A stretch of 64,000 nt of DNA, taken from assembly GCA_016713435.1 (NCBI GenBank), contig JADJPD010000003.1, positions 248,001 through 312,000 of the forward strand, in the 5' to 3' direction. The position numbers and the translations under genes are program-made. The number at the start of each line of letters is the position of its first letter. Position 1 is the first letter of the stretch. The notes under the pieces were generated by a model that did not search any database, was not told the DNA's origin, and was given only the letters and a program-made list of their open reading frames with translations. Below are positions 1 to 7,638 of the stretch, in pieces. This DNA is from Gemmatimonadota bacterium (GTDB lineage: Bacteria; Gemmatimonadota; Gemmatimonadetes; Gemmatimonadales; GWC2-71-9).

Positions 1-2
1 CG

Positions 3-71
3 CAGACCCACCGGGTCTACCGCTCGGCCCGCTTCCCCTCGCACCTCGAACTCCCGGTGGTGACGCGATGA
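3..71 (+). CDS. C-terminal end of an unidentified upstream gene (partial)
   Basis: An open frame enters from the left edge and ends at a TGA (69-71), giving 22 residues that finish in LELPVVTR. The ATG of the next gene (68) overlaps this stop as ATGA, which is the same translational coupling used by the following genes, so this is most likely the first visible member of the same operon. The other two forward frames at this edge do not end in such a coupling. Too little is left to assign a family. The operon context (H4MPT cofactor genes) makes a C1 role possible, but that is only inference. Confidence 0.5.
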   Translation, partial: QTHRVYRSARFPSHLELPVVTR

Positions 72-2017
72 CCCGTCGGCTCCTCCCGCTCGTCCTGCTG
101 CTCGCCGCCCCGCTCGCGGCCCAGCGCCCCGATGCCATCGCCCTGCCCGAGAACCTGGTGGCCGACGGCCTGCCGCCCATTCCCGCGGGCCTCCGCGAGG
201 AGGTGCGGCGCTACACCGAGTATCGCACCGCCGGCTTCGTGGCCTGGAACCCGGCGAGGCGGGAGATGCTCATCAGCACCCGGTTCGCCAACACGGCGCA
301 GCTCCACCGCGTCCGGGCGCCGGGCGCCGCCCGCACCCAGCTCACCTTCTTCGACGAGCCCGTCGGGGAGGCCAGCTGGTCGCGCGACGGCGGCAGCCTC
401 GTCTTCAGCCGCGATGCCGGCGGCAACGAGTTCACGCAGCTCTACCGCCTGGACCTGGCCGACGGCCGCGTCACGCTCCTCTCCGACGGCGGCCGCTCGC
501 AGAACGGCGGCGTCCGCTGGTCCACCCGCGGCGACCGCATCGCCTACGGCTCCACCCGCCGCAACGGCGCCGACCGCGACATCTACGTGGCCGACCCCCG
601 CGATCCCGGCCGCACCCGCCGCGTCGCCGAGCTCGCGGGCGGCGGCTGGTCGGTGGCCGACTGGTCGCTCGACGACAAGGAGCTGGTGCTGCAGGAGTAC
701 CTCTCCGTGAACCAGGCCCGCCTCTGGCGCCTGAGCCTCGTGAGCGGCATGCGCGACCTGCTCTACCCCGTGAGCGCCGACGACACCGTCGCCGTCCGCA
801 ATGCGCGCTACAGCCGCGATGGCCAGGGCCTCTACTTCATCGGCGATGCCGGCAGCGAGTTTGCCCGGCTCACCTACCTGAGCTTCAGCAGCGGTCGCAC
901 CACCGTGCTCACCCCCGGCCTCAACTGGGACGTCACCGAGTTCGAGCTCTCGCCGGACGGCAAGCGCATCGCCTTCGTCACCAACGAGGCCGGCACCTCG
1001 CGGGTCCACATCCTGGACCTCGCCACCCGCCGTGGCCGGCCGCTCTACCAGGTGCCCACCGGCATCGTCAGCAACGTCACCTGGCGCCCCCAGGGGGACG
1101 AGCTCGGCTTCACCCTGAGCAGCGCCCGCGTGGCCGCCGACGCCTACAGCATGAACTTCACCACGGGGTCCCTCATCCGCTGGACGGAGAGTGAAACCGG
1201 CGGGCTCGACACCAGCATTCTCCCCGAGCCCGAGCTGGTGAAGTGGACCAGCTTCGACGGCCGCGAGATCACCGGCTTCCTCTACCGCCCGCTCCCGAAA
1301 TTCACCGGCCCCCGTCCCGTGCTCATCAACATCCACGGCGGGCCCGAGAGCCAGTCGCGCCCCGGCTTCCAGGGGCGCAACAACTACTTCCTGATGGAAC
1401 TCGGCGTCGCCATCCTCTACCCCAACGTCCGCGGCTCCACCGGCTATGGGAAGTCGTTCGTCAAGCTCGACAACGGCATGCGGCGCGAGGACTCGGTGCG
1501 GGACATCGGCGCCCTCCTCGACTGGATCGACGGGCAAGTGACCCTCGACGCCTCGAAGATCATGGTCACCGGCGGCAGCTACGGCGGCTACATGACCCTC
1601 GCCGTGGCCACCACCTACAACGACCGCATCTGCTGTTCCCTGGACGTGGTGGGCATCTCGCACTTCACCACCTTCCTCGAGCGCACCGAGGCCTACCGCC
1701 GCGACCTCCGCCGCGCCGAGTACGGCGACGAGCGCGAGCCGGCCATGCGGGCGTTCTTCGACTCCATCGCCCCGCTGCACCGCGCCGACCGGATCAGCAG
1801 GCCGCTCTTCGTGGTGCAGGGCGCCAACGATCCCCGCGTGCCTCAGGCCGAGGCGGAGCAGATGGTGGCGGCCGTGAAGCGGAACAAGGGACCGGTCTGG
1901 TACCTGCTGGCCCGCGACGAGGGGCACGGCTTCCGCAAGAAGGCCAACCAGGACTACCAGTTCCTGGCCACCATCGCCTTCATGCGGCAGCACCTGCTGG
2001 GCGCGGCCACGCCGTGA
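68..2017 (+). CDS. Secreted S9 family prolyl oligopeptidase-like peptidase
   Basis: This 649-residue protein starts with a signal peptide (hydrophobic stretch to about residue 18, ending LAAQ). Residues about 40-390 form a TolB/WD40-like beta-propeller with repeated SxDGxxL and SPDGKRIAF blades. The C-terminal third is an alpha/beta hydrolase of the DPP IV/acylaminoacyl-peptidase type. The catalytic triad is readable: Ser504 in GGSYGGYM, Asp588 in GANDPRVP and His620 in DEGHGF. It would cleave peptides outside the cytoplasm. The ATG overlaps the upstream stop (ATGA), and its own stop overlaps the GTG of the DUF447 gene, so it is embedded in an H4MPT-cofactor operon. A peptidase has no obvious job there, so the coupling may only reflect compact gene packing. 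Confidence 0.9.
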   Translation: MTRRLLPLVLLLAAPLAAQRPDAIALPENLVADGLPPIPAGLREEVRRYTEYRTAGFVAWNPARREMLISTRFANTAQLHRVRAPGAARTQLTFFDEPVGEASWSRDGGSLVFSRDAGGNEFTQLYRLDLADGRVTLLSDGGRSQNGGVRWSTRGDRIAYGSTRRNGADRDIYVADPRDPGRTRRVAELAGGGWSVADWSLDDKELVLQEYLSVNQARLWRLSLVSGMRDLLYPVSADDTVAVRNARYSRDGQGLYFIGDAGSEFARLTYLSFSSGRTTVLTPGLNWDVTEFELSPDGKRIAFVTNEAGTSRVHILDLATRRGRPLYQVPTGIVSNVTWRPQGDELGFTLSSARVAADAYSMNFTTGSLIRWTESETGGLDTSILPEPELVKWTSFDGREITGFLYRPLPKFTGPRPVLINIHGGPESQSRPGFQGRNNYFLMELGVAILYPNVRGSTGYGKSFVKLDNGMRREDSVRDIGALLDWIDGQVTLDASKIMVTGGSYGGYMTLAVATTYNDRICCSLDVVGISHFTTFLERTEAYRRDLRRAEYGDEREPAMRAFFDSIAPLHRADRISRPLFVVQGANDPRVPQAEAEQMVAAVKRNKGPVWYLLARDEGHGFRKKANQDYQFLATIAFMRQHLLGAATP

Positions 2018-2577
2018 TCATCGAGTCCATCGTCACCACCCAGGCCTTCGACGGGGAGGTGAACCTCGCCCCGATGGGGGTGGAGTGGGGCGACGAGACC
2101 ATCGTCATCAAGCCCTTCCTCGAGACCACCACCTTCCGGAACCTCGAGGCCACGCGCGCGGCCGTCGTGAACCTGACGGACGACGTGCTGCTCTTCGCGC
2201 AGGGCGCCATCGGCACGGCCACGGCAGCGGTGCGCCCGGCCGAGCGGGTGCGCGGCGTGATCCTCGCCGGCACCGCCGCCTGGCGCGAGGTGGAGGTGGT
2301 TTCCATTGACGCCACCCCGCCCCGCTCCCGCATCGTCACCCGGGTGGTGCACCGCGGCTCGGCGCGCGAGTTTCCCGGCTTCAACCGGGCCCGGCACGCC
2401 GTCCTCGAGGCGGCGATCCTGGCCACCCGCACCCACCTGATCCCGGCGCCGGAGCTCCAGGCCGACCTGGCCCGGCTCCGCATCATCGTCGACAAGACTG
2501 CCGGCCCCCGGGAACACGAGGCCATGACGCTGCTGGAACGATTCGTGGAGCAGAAGCTCGCGGGAGGCGCCGGATGA
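2014..2577 (+). CDS. DUF447 family protein of H4MPT-linked C1 gene clusters
   Basis: The product is 187 residues starting at a GTG that overlaps the preceding TGA. It opens IIESIVTT and carries the motif LAPMGVEW followed by IVIKPFLETTTFRNLEAT, which match my recollection of the DUF447 (PF04289) family. That family is found in methanogens and in methylotrophs that use tetrahydromethanopterin. It has a split-barrel, flavin-binding-like fold and is thought to act in H4MPT biosynthesis, but its reaction is not settled. There is no signal peptide, so it should be cytoplasmic. Its TGA overlaps the ATG of the beta-RFAP synthase gene (ATGA), strongly supporting one cotranscribed unit for the cofactor. 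The identification rests on motif memory and context. Confidence 0.75.
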   Translation: MIIESIVTTQAFDGEVNLAPMGVEWGDETIVIKPFLETTTFRNLEATRAAVVNLTDDVLLFAQGAIGTATAAVRPAERVRGVILAGTAAWREVEVVSIDATPPRSRIVTRVVHRGSAREFPGFNRARHAVLEAAILATRTHLIPAPELQADLARLRIIVDKTAGPREHEAMTLLERFVEQKLAGGAG

Positions 2578-3560
2578 CCACCGCCGACCTCCGCCCGATC
2601 CGCGTCACCGTGGAGGCCCCCGCGCGGCTCCACTTCGGCGTGCTCGACCTCCGCGGCCACCGCGGCCGGAGCTTCGGGGGGATCGGCGCCGCGGTCCCCA
2701 CCCCCTGCGTCCGCCTCGAGGCCACCCCCGGCGACCGCCTGACGGCCGAGGGCCCCGACTCGGGCCGGGCGCTCGAGTTCGCCCGGCGCTACCTCGAGCA
2801 CGAGCGGATCTCCGGCGGCGCCCATCTCCGCGTCCTCGCCGCCATCCCCGGCCACGCTGGGCTCGGCAGCGGCACCCAGCTGGCCCTCTCCGTGGGCCGC
2901 GCCCTGGCCGAGCTGCACGACCGCCCCTCCGACCCGCTGAGCCTGGCGCGCGCGGTCGGTCGCGGCAGGCGCTCCGCCATCGGGACGTGGACCTTCGCGC
3001 TGGGCGGGTTCATCCTCGAGGGGGGACGGCGGCCCGGGGACGATTCCATCGCCCCGCTCATCGCCCGGCTGCCGGTGCCGCCGGCGTGGCGCTGCGTCAT
3101 CGCCATTCCCGAGGCGGAGCCGGGGCTTTCGGGCGCGGCGGAGGCCGAGGCGTTCCGGCAGCTGCCGCCGCCGGAGGAGCGGGAAGTGGAGCGGGTGGCC
3201 CACCTGGTGCTGATGCAGCTCCTCCCCGCCCTCGCCGACGGCGACCTCACCGCCTTCGGCTCGGCGCTCTCCGAGGTGCAGCGGATCACGGGCGGCTGGT
3301 TTGCGCAGGCGCAGGGCGGCGCCTTTGCCGCCGGGCCCACCCGCGCCCTGATCGGCCAGCTCGAGGCGTTCGGGGCGGCCGGCGTGGGCCAGAGCTCCTG
3401 GGGCCCCACCGTCTACGGCCTCGTCCCCCACGAGGACGCCGCCCGGGACATGGCCCAGCGGGTCCGGGCCTTCCTCGGCGGCCGGGGGACGGTCCTCACG
3501 TCGGGATTCGCCGAGCGGGGGGCCCTGGTGGACAGCGTCTGGCGGCAGCAGGGGGGGTGA
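2574..3560 (+). CDS. Beta-ribofuranosylaminobenzene 5'-phosphate synthase (H4MPT biosynthesis)
   Basis: This 328-residue GHMP-superfamily protein matches beta-RFAP synthase, the enzyme that joins 4-aminobenzoate (or 4-hydroxybenzoate) to PRPP as the first committed step of (dephospho)tetrahydromethanopterin synthesis. Visible hallmarks are the N-terminal EAPARLHFGVLDL, the glycine-rich GHMP loop GLGSGTQ at residues 96-102 after PGHA, the segment RSAIGTWTFALGGFILEGG, and the C-terminal GVGQSSWGPTVYGL. The length fits the family. It overlaps the DUF447 gene by ATGA. The xoxF promoter lies 36 bp past its stop, so this operon ends here. Presence of this enzyme implies an H4MPT-dependent formaldehyde oxidation route in the cell, although fae, mtdB and mch are outside the window. 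Confidence 0.88.
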   Translation: MTTADLRPIRVTVEAPARLHFGVLDLRGHRGRSFGGIGAAVPTPCVRLEATPGDRLTAEGPDSGRALEFARRYLEHERISGGAHLRVLAAIPGHAGLGSGTQLALSVGRALAELHDRPSDPLSLARAVGRGRRSAIGTWTFALGGFILEGGRRPGDDSIAPLIARLPVPPAWRCVIAIPEAEPGLSGAAEAEAFRQLPPPEEREVERVAHLVLMQLLPALADGDLTAFGSALSEVQRITGGWFAQAQGGAFAAGPTRALIGQLEAFGAAGVGQSSWGPTVYGLVPHEDAARDMAQRVRAFLGGRGTVLTSGFAERGALVDSVWRQQGG

Positions 3561-3595
3561 CCCCCTCCCCGGGCCGGGCCCGCCGGGCGGCCTGA

Positions 3596-3624
3596 TTGAC
3601 AGTCTATTCCTCGGCCCGTATAAT
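3596..3624 (+). promoter_or_regulatory. Consensus sigma70 promoter upstream of the leader RNA and xoxF
   Basis: A perfect -35 TTGACA (3596-3601) and a perfect -10 TATAAT (3619-3624) are separated by exactly 17 bp (3602-3618). In a ~70% GC window such an exact match by chance is very unlikely. The predicted start of transcription is near 3631. The first coding gene downstream on this strand is xoxF at 4184, leaving about 550 nt of leader. Confidence 0.85.
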
Positions 3625-3630
3625 CAGCCC

Positions 3631-3800
3631 TCGCATCTGACGGTGGGTTCCGGCCGGGAACCTCCGTTGAGTTGGGTGGTACTACCAGAGGTTCGGTAGG
3701 GCCGCAACAGCCGAGGGATCCCCACCCTCGGCCGATAACAAGCCCACAAGTTCCGTAGGTCTTCACATCATAGTCAGGTCCCGCCAGGGACCCTCTTTCG
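3631..3800 (+). ncRNA. Candidate structured RNA with intrinsic terminator, 5' of xoxF
   Basis: From the predicted start to an intrinsic terminator there are about 170 nt rich in self-complementarity. Helices seen by eye are ACGG/CCGT (3640-3643 with 3664-3667) enclosing GGTTCC/GGAACC (3646-3651 with 3657-3662), CTACC/GGTAG (3682-3686 with 3695-3699), and GCCGAGGG/CCCTCGGC (3710-3717 with 3725-3732). The terminator hairpin is GGTCCC-GCCA-GGGACC (3777-3792) followed by CTCTTT. Alternative pairings compete: GAACCTC (3658-3664) can pair with GAGGTTC (3688-3694), and CTGAC (3637-3641) with GTCAG (3773-3777), which takes a base from the terminator stem. It could be an independent small RNA or a cis-acting attenuator for xoxF. 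I do not recognise a known family (not SRP, tmRNA, RNase P or 6S by motif). Confidence 0.5.
3777..3798 (+). terminator. Intrinsic terminator ending the xoxF leader RNA
   Basis: A 6-bp GC-rich stem (GGTCCC 3777-3782, GGGACC 3787-3792) with a GCCA tetraloop is followed by CTCTTTC. It lies about 150 nt after the predicted transcription start and about 385 nt before xoxF, so read-through or a second promoter would be needed to express xoxF. Confidence 0.5.
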
Positions 3801-4183
3801 CATCGCCAGAGGTTGGGCATGGGAGCCGTGTCTTCCTGCTATCCCAGCACTTGGGCCTTGGTCGCGTCCCGTCCGGTGGCGCGGGGGCTCTGTGGCGTGC
3901 GGCATCCTGGGCAGGACTCGGCGGCCGTCACCATGATGCAGAATGGGACGCACGGTCGCTGGTGGTGGTACGGGACGGAGGACCGGGGCAGGTAACGCAT
4001 GACGGTCGCGTGGCGGAGGGTTCGCCGGGCGGCCGTTCGGGTTTTGGGGAGGGGCAGGGATGCCCTCCTCGTCCGCCCGGGGAGTTTGAGGACCGCTCGC
4101 GAACGCCGGCGCGAGCGCCTGAGACGCCCCGCGCAGTCAGTAGCCCCCGTGGCTGCTGTCACCCTTCATCATGAGGTCATGCT
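3801..4183 (+). other. Intergenic region between leader RNA and xoxF
   Basis: This stretch of 383 bp lies between the terminator and the xoxF ATG. Short open frames such as 3813-3995 (60 codons) have no signal, motif or ribosome-binding site I can support, and are probably chance in high-GC DNA. A purine-rich GAGG lies shortly before the xoxF ATG (ATGAGGTC, about 4171-4178) and can serve as its ribosome-binding site. I see no second clear promoter. Confidence 0.4.
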
Positions 4184-6001
4184 ATGAACCGTATTTCCCG
4201 CAGGATGTTGTCGGGCGGGCTCGTCGCGGGGCTGTCGCTCCTCGCGGTCGACGCCAACGCCCAGGCGCGCTCGGGCGCCTGGACGCGCAACGCCGCGGAG
4301 GGCGAGTGGCACATGCCCGGCCGCGACTACAGCCTCCAGCGCTTCAGCCCGCTGGCCCGGATCAACACGACCAACGTCGCCGGCCTGAAGGCGTCGTGGA
4401 CGTTCTCGACCGGTACGCTCCGCGGGCACGAGGGCAACCCCCTCGTGATCGGCAACGTGATGTACGTGCACACGAGCTTCCCGAACATCGTGTACGCGCT
4501 CGACCTCTCCAAGGAAGGCGCGCCGCAGATCTGGAAGTACGTGCCCCAGCAGTCGCCGGACGCGATCCCGATCGCGTGCTGCGACCTGGTGAACCGCGGC
4601 ACCGCGTACCACCCGAGCGGCAAGATCTACATCAACGCGCTGCAGGGCGACCTCATCGCGCTCGATGCCAAGACCGGCAAGGAGCTGTGGAAGGTCCGTC
4701 ACCCGGAGCGGTCGGGCACCCAGGTCGAGGCCATCACCTACAAGGATGGCGCCACGATCACCGTGGCCCCGATCGTGATCAAGGACGTGGTCATCACCGG
4801 CATCTCGGGTGGTGAGTTCGGCGTCCGTGGCCGCGTGTCGGCGTTCGATGCCAACACCGGCAAGCACCTCTGGACCGGCTATTCGACCGGCCCGGACAGC
4901 GAGGTGCTCATCTCGGGTGATGCCAACAGCAACTACCCGAGCCACAAGGGCAAGGACCTCGGCGTCAGCACCTGGCAGGGCGACGAGTGGAAGAAGGGCG
5001 GCGGCACCACCTGGGGCTGGTACAGCTACGACCCCGAGCTGAACCTCTTCTACTACAACACCGGTAACCCCGGCTCCTGGAACCCCGACCAGCGTCCCGG
5101 CGACAACAAGTGGTCCATGACCATGTTCGCCCGGAACCCCGAGAACGGCCAGGTGAAGTGGGCGTACCAGATGACGCCGCACGACGAGTGGGACTACGAC
5201 GGCGTCAACGAGAGCATCCTGTTCGAGAAGGGCGGCCAGAAGCTGCTGGCGCACTTCGACCGTAACGGCATCGCCTACACCGTGGACCGCACCAACGGCA
5301 AGGTGATCGTCGGCCGCGCCTACGGCCCCATCAACTGGGCCAAGGCCGACATCGACCTCACCACCGGCCTCCCGGTGCGTGACGCCCGCTACGGCACCAC
5401 CTCGAAGAAGAACACCGAGGGCATCTGCCCCGCGGCGATCGGCTTCAAGGACCAGCAGCCGGCGGCGTACTCGCCGATCACCGGCCACTTCTACGTCCCC
5501 GCGAACCACATCTGCATGGACTACGAGGGCGTCGAGGTGAAGTACACCCGCGGTCAGCCGTACGTCGGCGCGATCGTGCGGATGTTCCCGGGCCCGGGCG
5601 GCCACCGCGGCCGCTTCTTCGCCTGGGATCCGATGGCGGGCAAGGTGGTCTGGGACAACCCGGAGAACCTGGCCGCGTACGGCGGCGCGCTCACCACGGC
5701 CGGCGGCCTGGTGTTCTACGGCACCATGGAGGGCTGGCTCAAGGCGCTCGACCAGCGCACCGGCAAGCTCCTGTGGAAGTTCAAGACCCCCTCGGGCATC
5801 ATCGGCAACCCGATGACCTACACCCAGGCGGGCAAGCAGTACGTGGCGGTGCTCTCGGGCATCGGCGGCTGGGCCGGCATCGGCGTGGCCGCGGGCATCG
5901 GCGCTGAGGATCCGACCGCCGGTCTCGGCGCGCTCGGCGCCTTCGGCGACGCGGGCCAGTTCTCCACCCAGGGTGGCGTGCTGACCGTCTTCAGCCTCTA
6001 G
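4184..6001 (+). CDS. xoxF: XoxF-type lanthanide-dependent PQQ methanol dehydrogenase
   Basis: This 605-residue quinoprotein oxidises methanol (and probably formaldehyde) in the periplasm and passes electrons to a c-type cytochrome. The N-terminus is a signal peptide with adjacent arginines (SRRMLSG) before a hydrophobic run ending ANAQA. The eight-bladed propeller shows the vicinal disulfide Cys132-Cys133 in IACCDL. The metal and catalytic site is readable: Glu211 (GGEFGV), Asn295 (GNPGSWN), catalytic Asp337 and Asp339 in HDEWDYDG. The second Asp (DYD instead of DYA) marks the rare-earth-dependent XoxF class rather than calcium MxaF. The spacing of these ligands (84, 42 and 2 residues) closely follows characterised XoxF. 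Upstream are a consensus promoter and a structured leader; downstream are xoxJ and a cytochrome. No mxaI-like small subunit is present. Confidence 0.95.
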   Translation: MNRISRRMLSGGLVAGLSLLAVDANAQARSGAWTRNAAEGEWHMPGRDYSLQRFSPLARINTTNVAGLKASWTFSTGTLRGHEGNPLVIGNVMYVHTSFPNIVYALDLSKEGAPQIWKYVPQQSPDAIPIACCDLVNRGTAYHPSGKIYINALQGDLIALDAKTGKELWKVRHPERSGTQVEAITYKDGATITVAPIVIKDVVITGISGGEFGVRGRVSAFDANTGKHLWTGYSTGPDSEVLISGDANSNYPSHKGKDLGVSTWQGDEWKKGGGTTWGWYSYDPELNLFYYNTGNPGSWNPDQRPGDNKWSMTMFARNPENGQVKWAYQMTPHDEWDYDGVNESILFEKGGQKLLAHFDRNGIAYTVDRTNGKVIVGRAYGPINWAKADIDLTTGLPVRDARYGTTSKKNTEGICPAAIGFKDQQPAAYSPITGHFYVPANHICMDYEGVEVKYTRGQPYVGAIVRMFPGPGGHRGRFFAWDPMAGKVVWDNPENLAAYGGALTTAGGLVFYGTMEGWLKALDQRTGKLLWKFKTPSGIIGNPMTYTQAGKQYVAVLSGIGGWAGIGVAAGIGAEDPTAGLGALGAFGDAGQFSTQGGVLTVFSL

Positions 6002-6014
6002 GCAGTTCCCCGGC

Positions 6015-6046
6015 TCGCATGGGGGTGGCATCCCCACCCCTATGCG
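6015..6046 (+). terminator. Hairpin after xoxF
   Basis: TCGCAT-GGGGGTGG pairs with CCCACCCC-T-ATGCGA around a short loop just after the xoxF stop. There is no T-run, so it may act as an mRNA 3' stabiliser as much as a terminator. It separates highly expressed xoxF from xoxJ. Confidence 0.45.
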
Positions 6047-6071
6047 ATGCCGGACCCTGAGCGTAGCTTGG

Positions 6072-6100
6072 CGGGGGGCGGGTCTCCGACCCGCCCCCCG
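6072..6100 (+). terminator. Second GC hairpin between xoxF and xoxJ
   Basis: A perfect 13-bp stem (6072-6084 with 6088-6100) with a TCC loop follows the first hairpin by 25 bp and is trailed by TCATGTTC. Two stacked hairpins in this gap suggest that xoxF transcripts are mostly ended or stabilised here, with xoxJ made at a lower level or from its own promoter. Confidence 0.5.
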
Positions 6101-6196
6101 TCATGTTCAGCAAGCCGTGCCGGCCGCGCCCCGGATGCCGCGGTGCCCGGCCTTCCACTCGGGATCACCGGACCGTGACCCGGGGTAGATTTAAGG

Positions 6197-7045
6197 ATGA
6201 CCGTCGTGCGATTTTCCGTCACCGTCCTCGCCGTGGCCTCGCTCGCGGCCCTGCCCCTCGCGGCGCAGCGGCCCGCCCCCATGCAGCCCGGCCTCCTCCG
6301 CGTCTGCGCGGATCCCGACAACCTCCCCTTCTCCAACGAGGCGGGTGAGGGTCTCGAGAACCGCATCGCGGAGCTGATGGCGAAGACCTGGGACTCGAAG
6401 CTCGAGTACGTCTGGTGGGCCGCGCCGAGGGGCATGATGCGGATGCTCAACGGCCGCTACTGCGACGTCACGCTCCAGATGCCGGTGCTCTCCGACATGG
6501 CCGGCGTCACCAGGCCGTACTACCGGACCAGTTACGTCATCATCCAGCGCAAGGATGCGCCCCATCGCGTCACGGGCCTCGACGACCCCGAGCTCAAGCG
6601 CCTCAAGATCGGCGTGCACCTCTTCTCGGCCGACGGCGAGAACACGCCCCCGGCCATGGCCCTCTCCCGGCATGGCGTGGTGGGGAACCTCGTCGGCTTC
6701 AGCACCACGTACACGGGCGGGCAGGCCCGCCCGGAAGACATCGTGAAGGCGGTGGCCGACAAGTCGATCGACCTCGCCATGGTCTGGGGCCCCATCGCCG
6801 GCTACTACGCCAAGCGGCTCGGCCTCGACCTCAGCTTCACGCCGATCGAGGACGATACTCTGACCCGGATGCCCTTCGCCTACAGCATGGGCATGGCCAC
6901 GCGGCGCGCGGATCGCGCCTTCCGGGACAGTGTGCAGGCGTTCATCGACGCGCACCGCCCGGAGCTGCAGCGGATCCTGGAGGAGTACGGGATCCCCACC
7001 GTGCCCCTCCCCGCCGACTCGGCGCGGGGCGGCCCGGGTCGCTGA
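6197..7045 (+). CDS. xoxJ: XoxJ-like periplasmic protein of methanol dehydrogenase
   Basis: The product is 282 residues with a signal peptide (VLAVASLAALPLAAQ). The mature protein begins LRVCADPDNLPFSNEAGEG, the hallmark of the quinoprotein-dehydrogenase-associated solute-binding family to which MxaJ and XoxJ belong. Further family features are VWWAAPRGMMRMLNGRYCDV and the tail LEEYGIPTVPLP. The fold is that of a bacterial periplasmic binding protein, and in methylotrophs this protein is thought to help activate or mature XoxF, perhaps by opening the apo-enzyme for cofactor insertion. Its position directly between xoxF and a c-type cytochrome is the classic xoxFJG arrangement. The gene order here is F-J-G rather than the commoner F-G-J. 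Confidence 0.9.
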   Translation: MTVVRFSVTVLAVASLAALPLAAQRPAPMQPGLLRVCADPDNLPFSNEAGEGLENRIAELMAKTWDSKLEYVWWAAPRGMMRMLNGRYCDVTLQMPVLSDMAGVTRPYYRTSYVIIQRKDAPHRVTGLDDPELKRLKIGVHLFSADGENTPPAMALSRHGVVGNLVGFSTTYTGGQARPEDIVKAVADKSIDLAMVWGPIAGYYAKRLGLDLSFTPIEDDTLTRMPFAYSMGMATRRADRAFRDSVQAFIDAHRPELQRILEEYGIPTVPLPADSARGGPGR

Positions 7046-7124
7046 CGGCCGTTTCGACCACCCACCCCCGACGCAGGCTGTCGTGGCGGGCTTTTATCAC
7101 CCGAGGAAAGGACCTGGAGAAGCA

Positions 7125-7556
7125 ATGACGACGTTGGTGATGCGCGTGCTCACGCGCGCGGCGCTGGTGGCGGGCTTGGCGCTCGTGTTCGGGGTGGGAT
7201 CGGCGGCGGCGCAGGCGCGCGACCAGTATCACGTCGCGCCGAAGGACACGGTGGACGTGGACACCTACAACGGCTGGAAGCAGTACGAGCTCAACTGCTC
7301 CCGCTGCCACGGCGAGTACGGGGTGGGCAGTTCCTTTGCGCCGGCGCTCGTGGTCTCCCTCAAGCCCGACCAGACGATCCCCACCCAGGAAGCCTTCATC
7401 CAGGTGGTCTGCGCCGGCCGCCCCGACAAGGGGATGCCCTCCTGGTGCGCCCTCGGGCTGGAGATGGACAAGATCCAGAAGATCTACAGCTACCTGAAGG
7501 GCCGCGCCGACGGCAAGATCGGCATTGGCCGGCCCGCCGTGCGGAGCGACTCCTAA
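7125..7556 (+). CDS. Small c-type cytochrome, probable electron acceptor of XoxF (XoxG-like)
   Basis: The 143-residue product starts at the ATG at 7125, preceded by a purine-rich ribosome-binding site (GGAAAGGACCTGGAG). A signal peptide (to about residue 28, SAAAQA) exports it. One haem-binding CSRCH motif lies at residues 58-62, followed by GEYGVGSSFAPAL, and a GMPSW motif near residue 108 offers the distal methionine. Its place after xoxF and xoxJ argues that it takes electrons from the PQQ enzyme, the role of XoxG (cytochrome cL). The family is divergent in sequence, so the role is inferred from context. A longer in-frame extension upstream overlaps xoxJ and lacks any signal, so I reject it. 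Confidence 0.85.
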   Translation: MTTLVMRVLTRAALVAGLALVFGVGSAAAQARDQYHVAPKDTVDVDTYNGWKQYELNCSRCHGEYGVGSSFAPALVVSLKPDQTIPTQEAFIQVVCAGRPDKGMPSWCALGLEMDKIQKIYSYLKGRADGKIGIGRPAVRSDS

Positions 7557-7638
7557 CGTCCGTCACCCCCCACCGGCCGCCGTCGGCCTGGCCCCCAGGG
7601 CCCGGCTGCCGGCGGCCGGCGCCGTTTCCGGAGGTTCC

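Noticed and set aside
17..1993. Very long antisense frame opposite the S9 peptidase, and similar ones opposite other genes
   Set aside because: Its His/Gly/Val/Ala-rich composition is what GC-rich third positions give on the opposite strand; it mirrors a clearly real gene.
3631..3800. Leader RNA as 6S RNA, SRP RNA, tmRNA, RNase P or a cobalamin/c-di-GMP riboswitch
   Set aside because: None of the conserved motifs of these families could be found by eye; the long 6S-type closing stem is also absent. Kept as an unidentified RNA.
3813..4187. Short open frames (60-107 codons) between the leader RNA and xoxF
   Set aside because: They lack ribosome-binding sites, signal peptides and recognisable motifs, and overlapping frames on both strands are equally open, as expected by chance at 70% GC.
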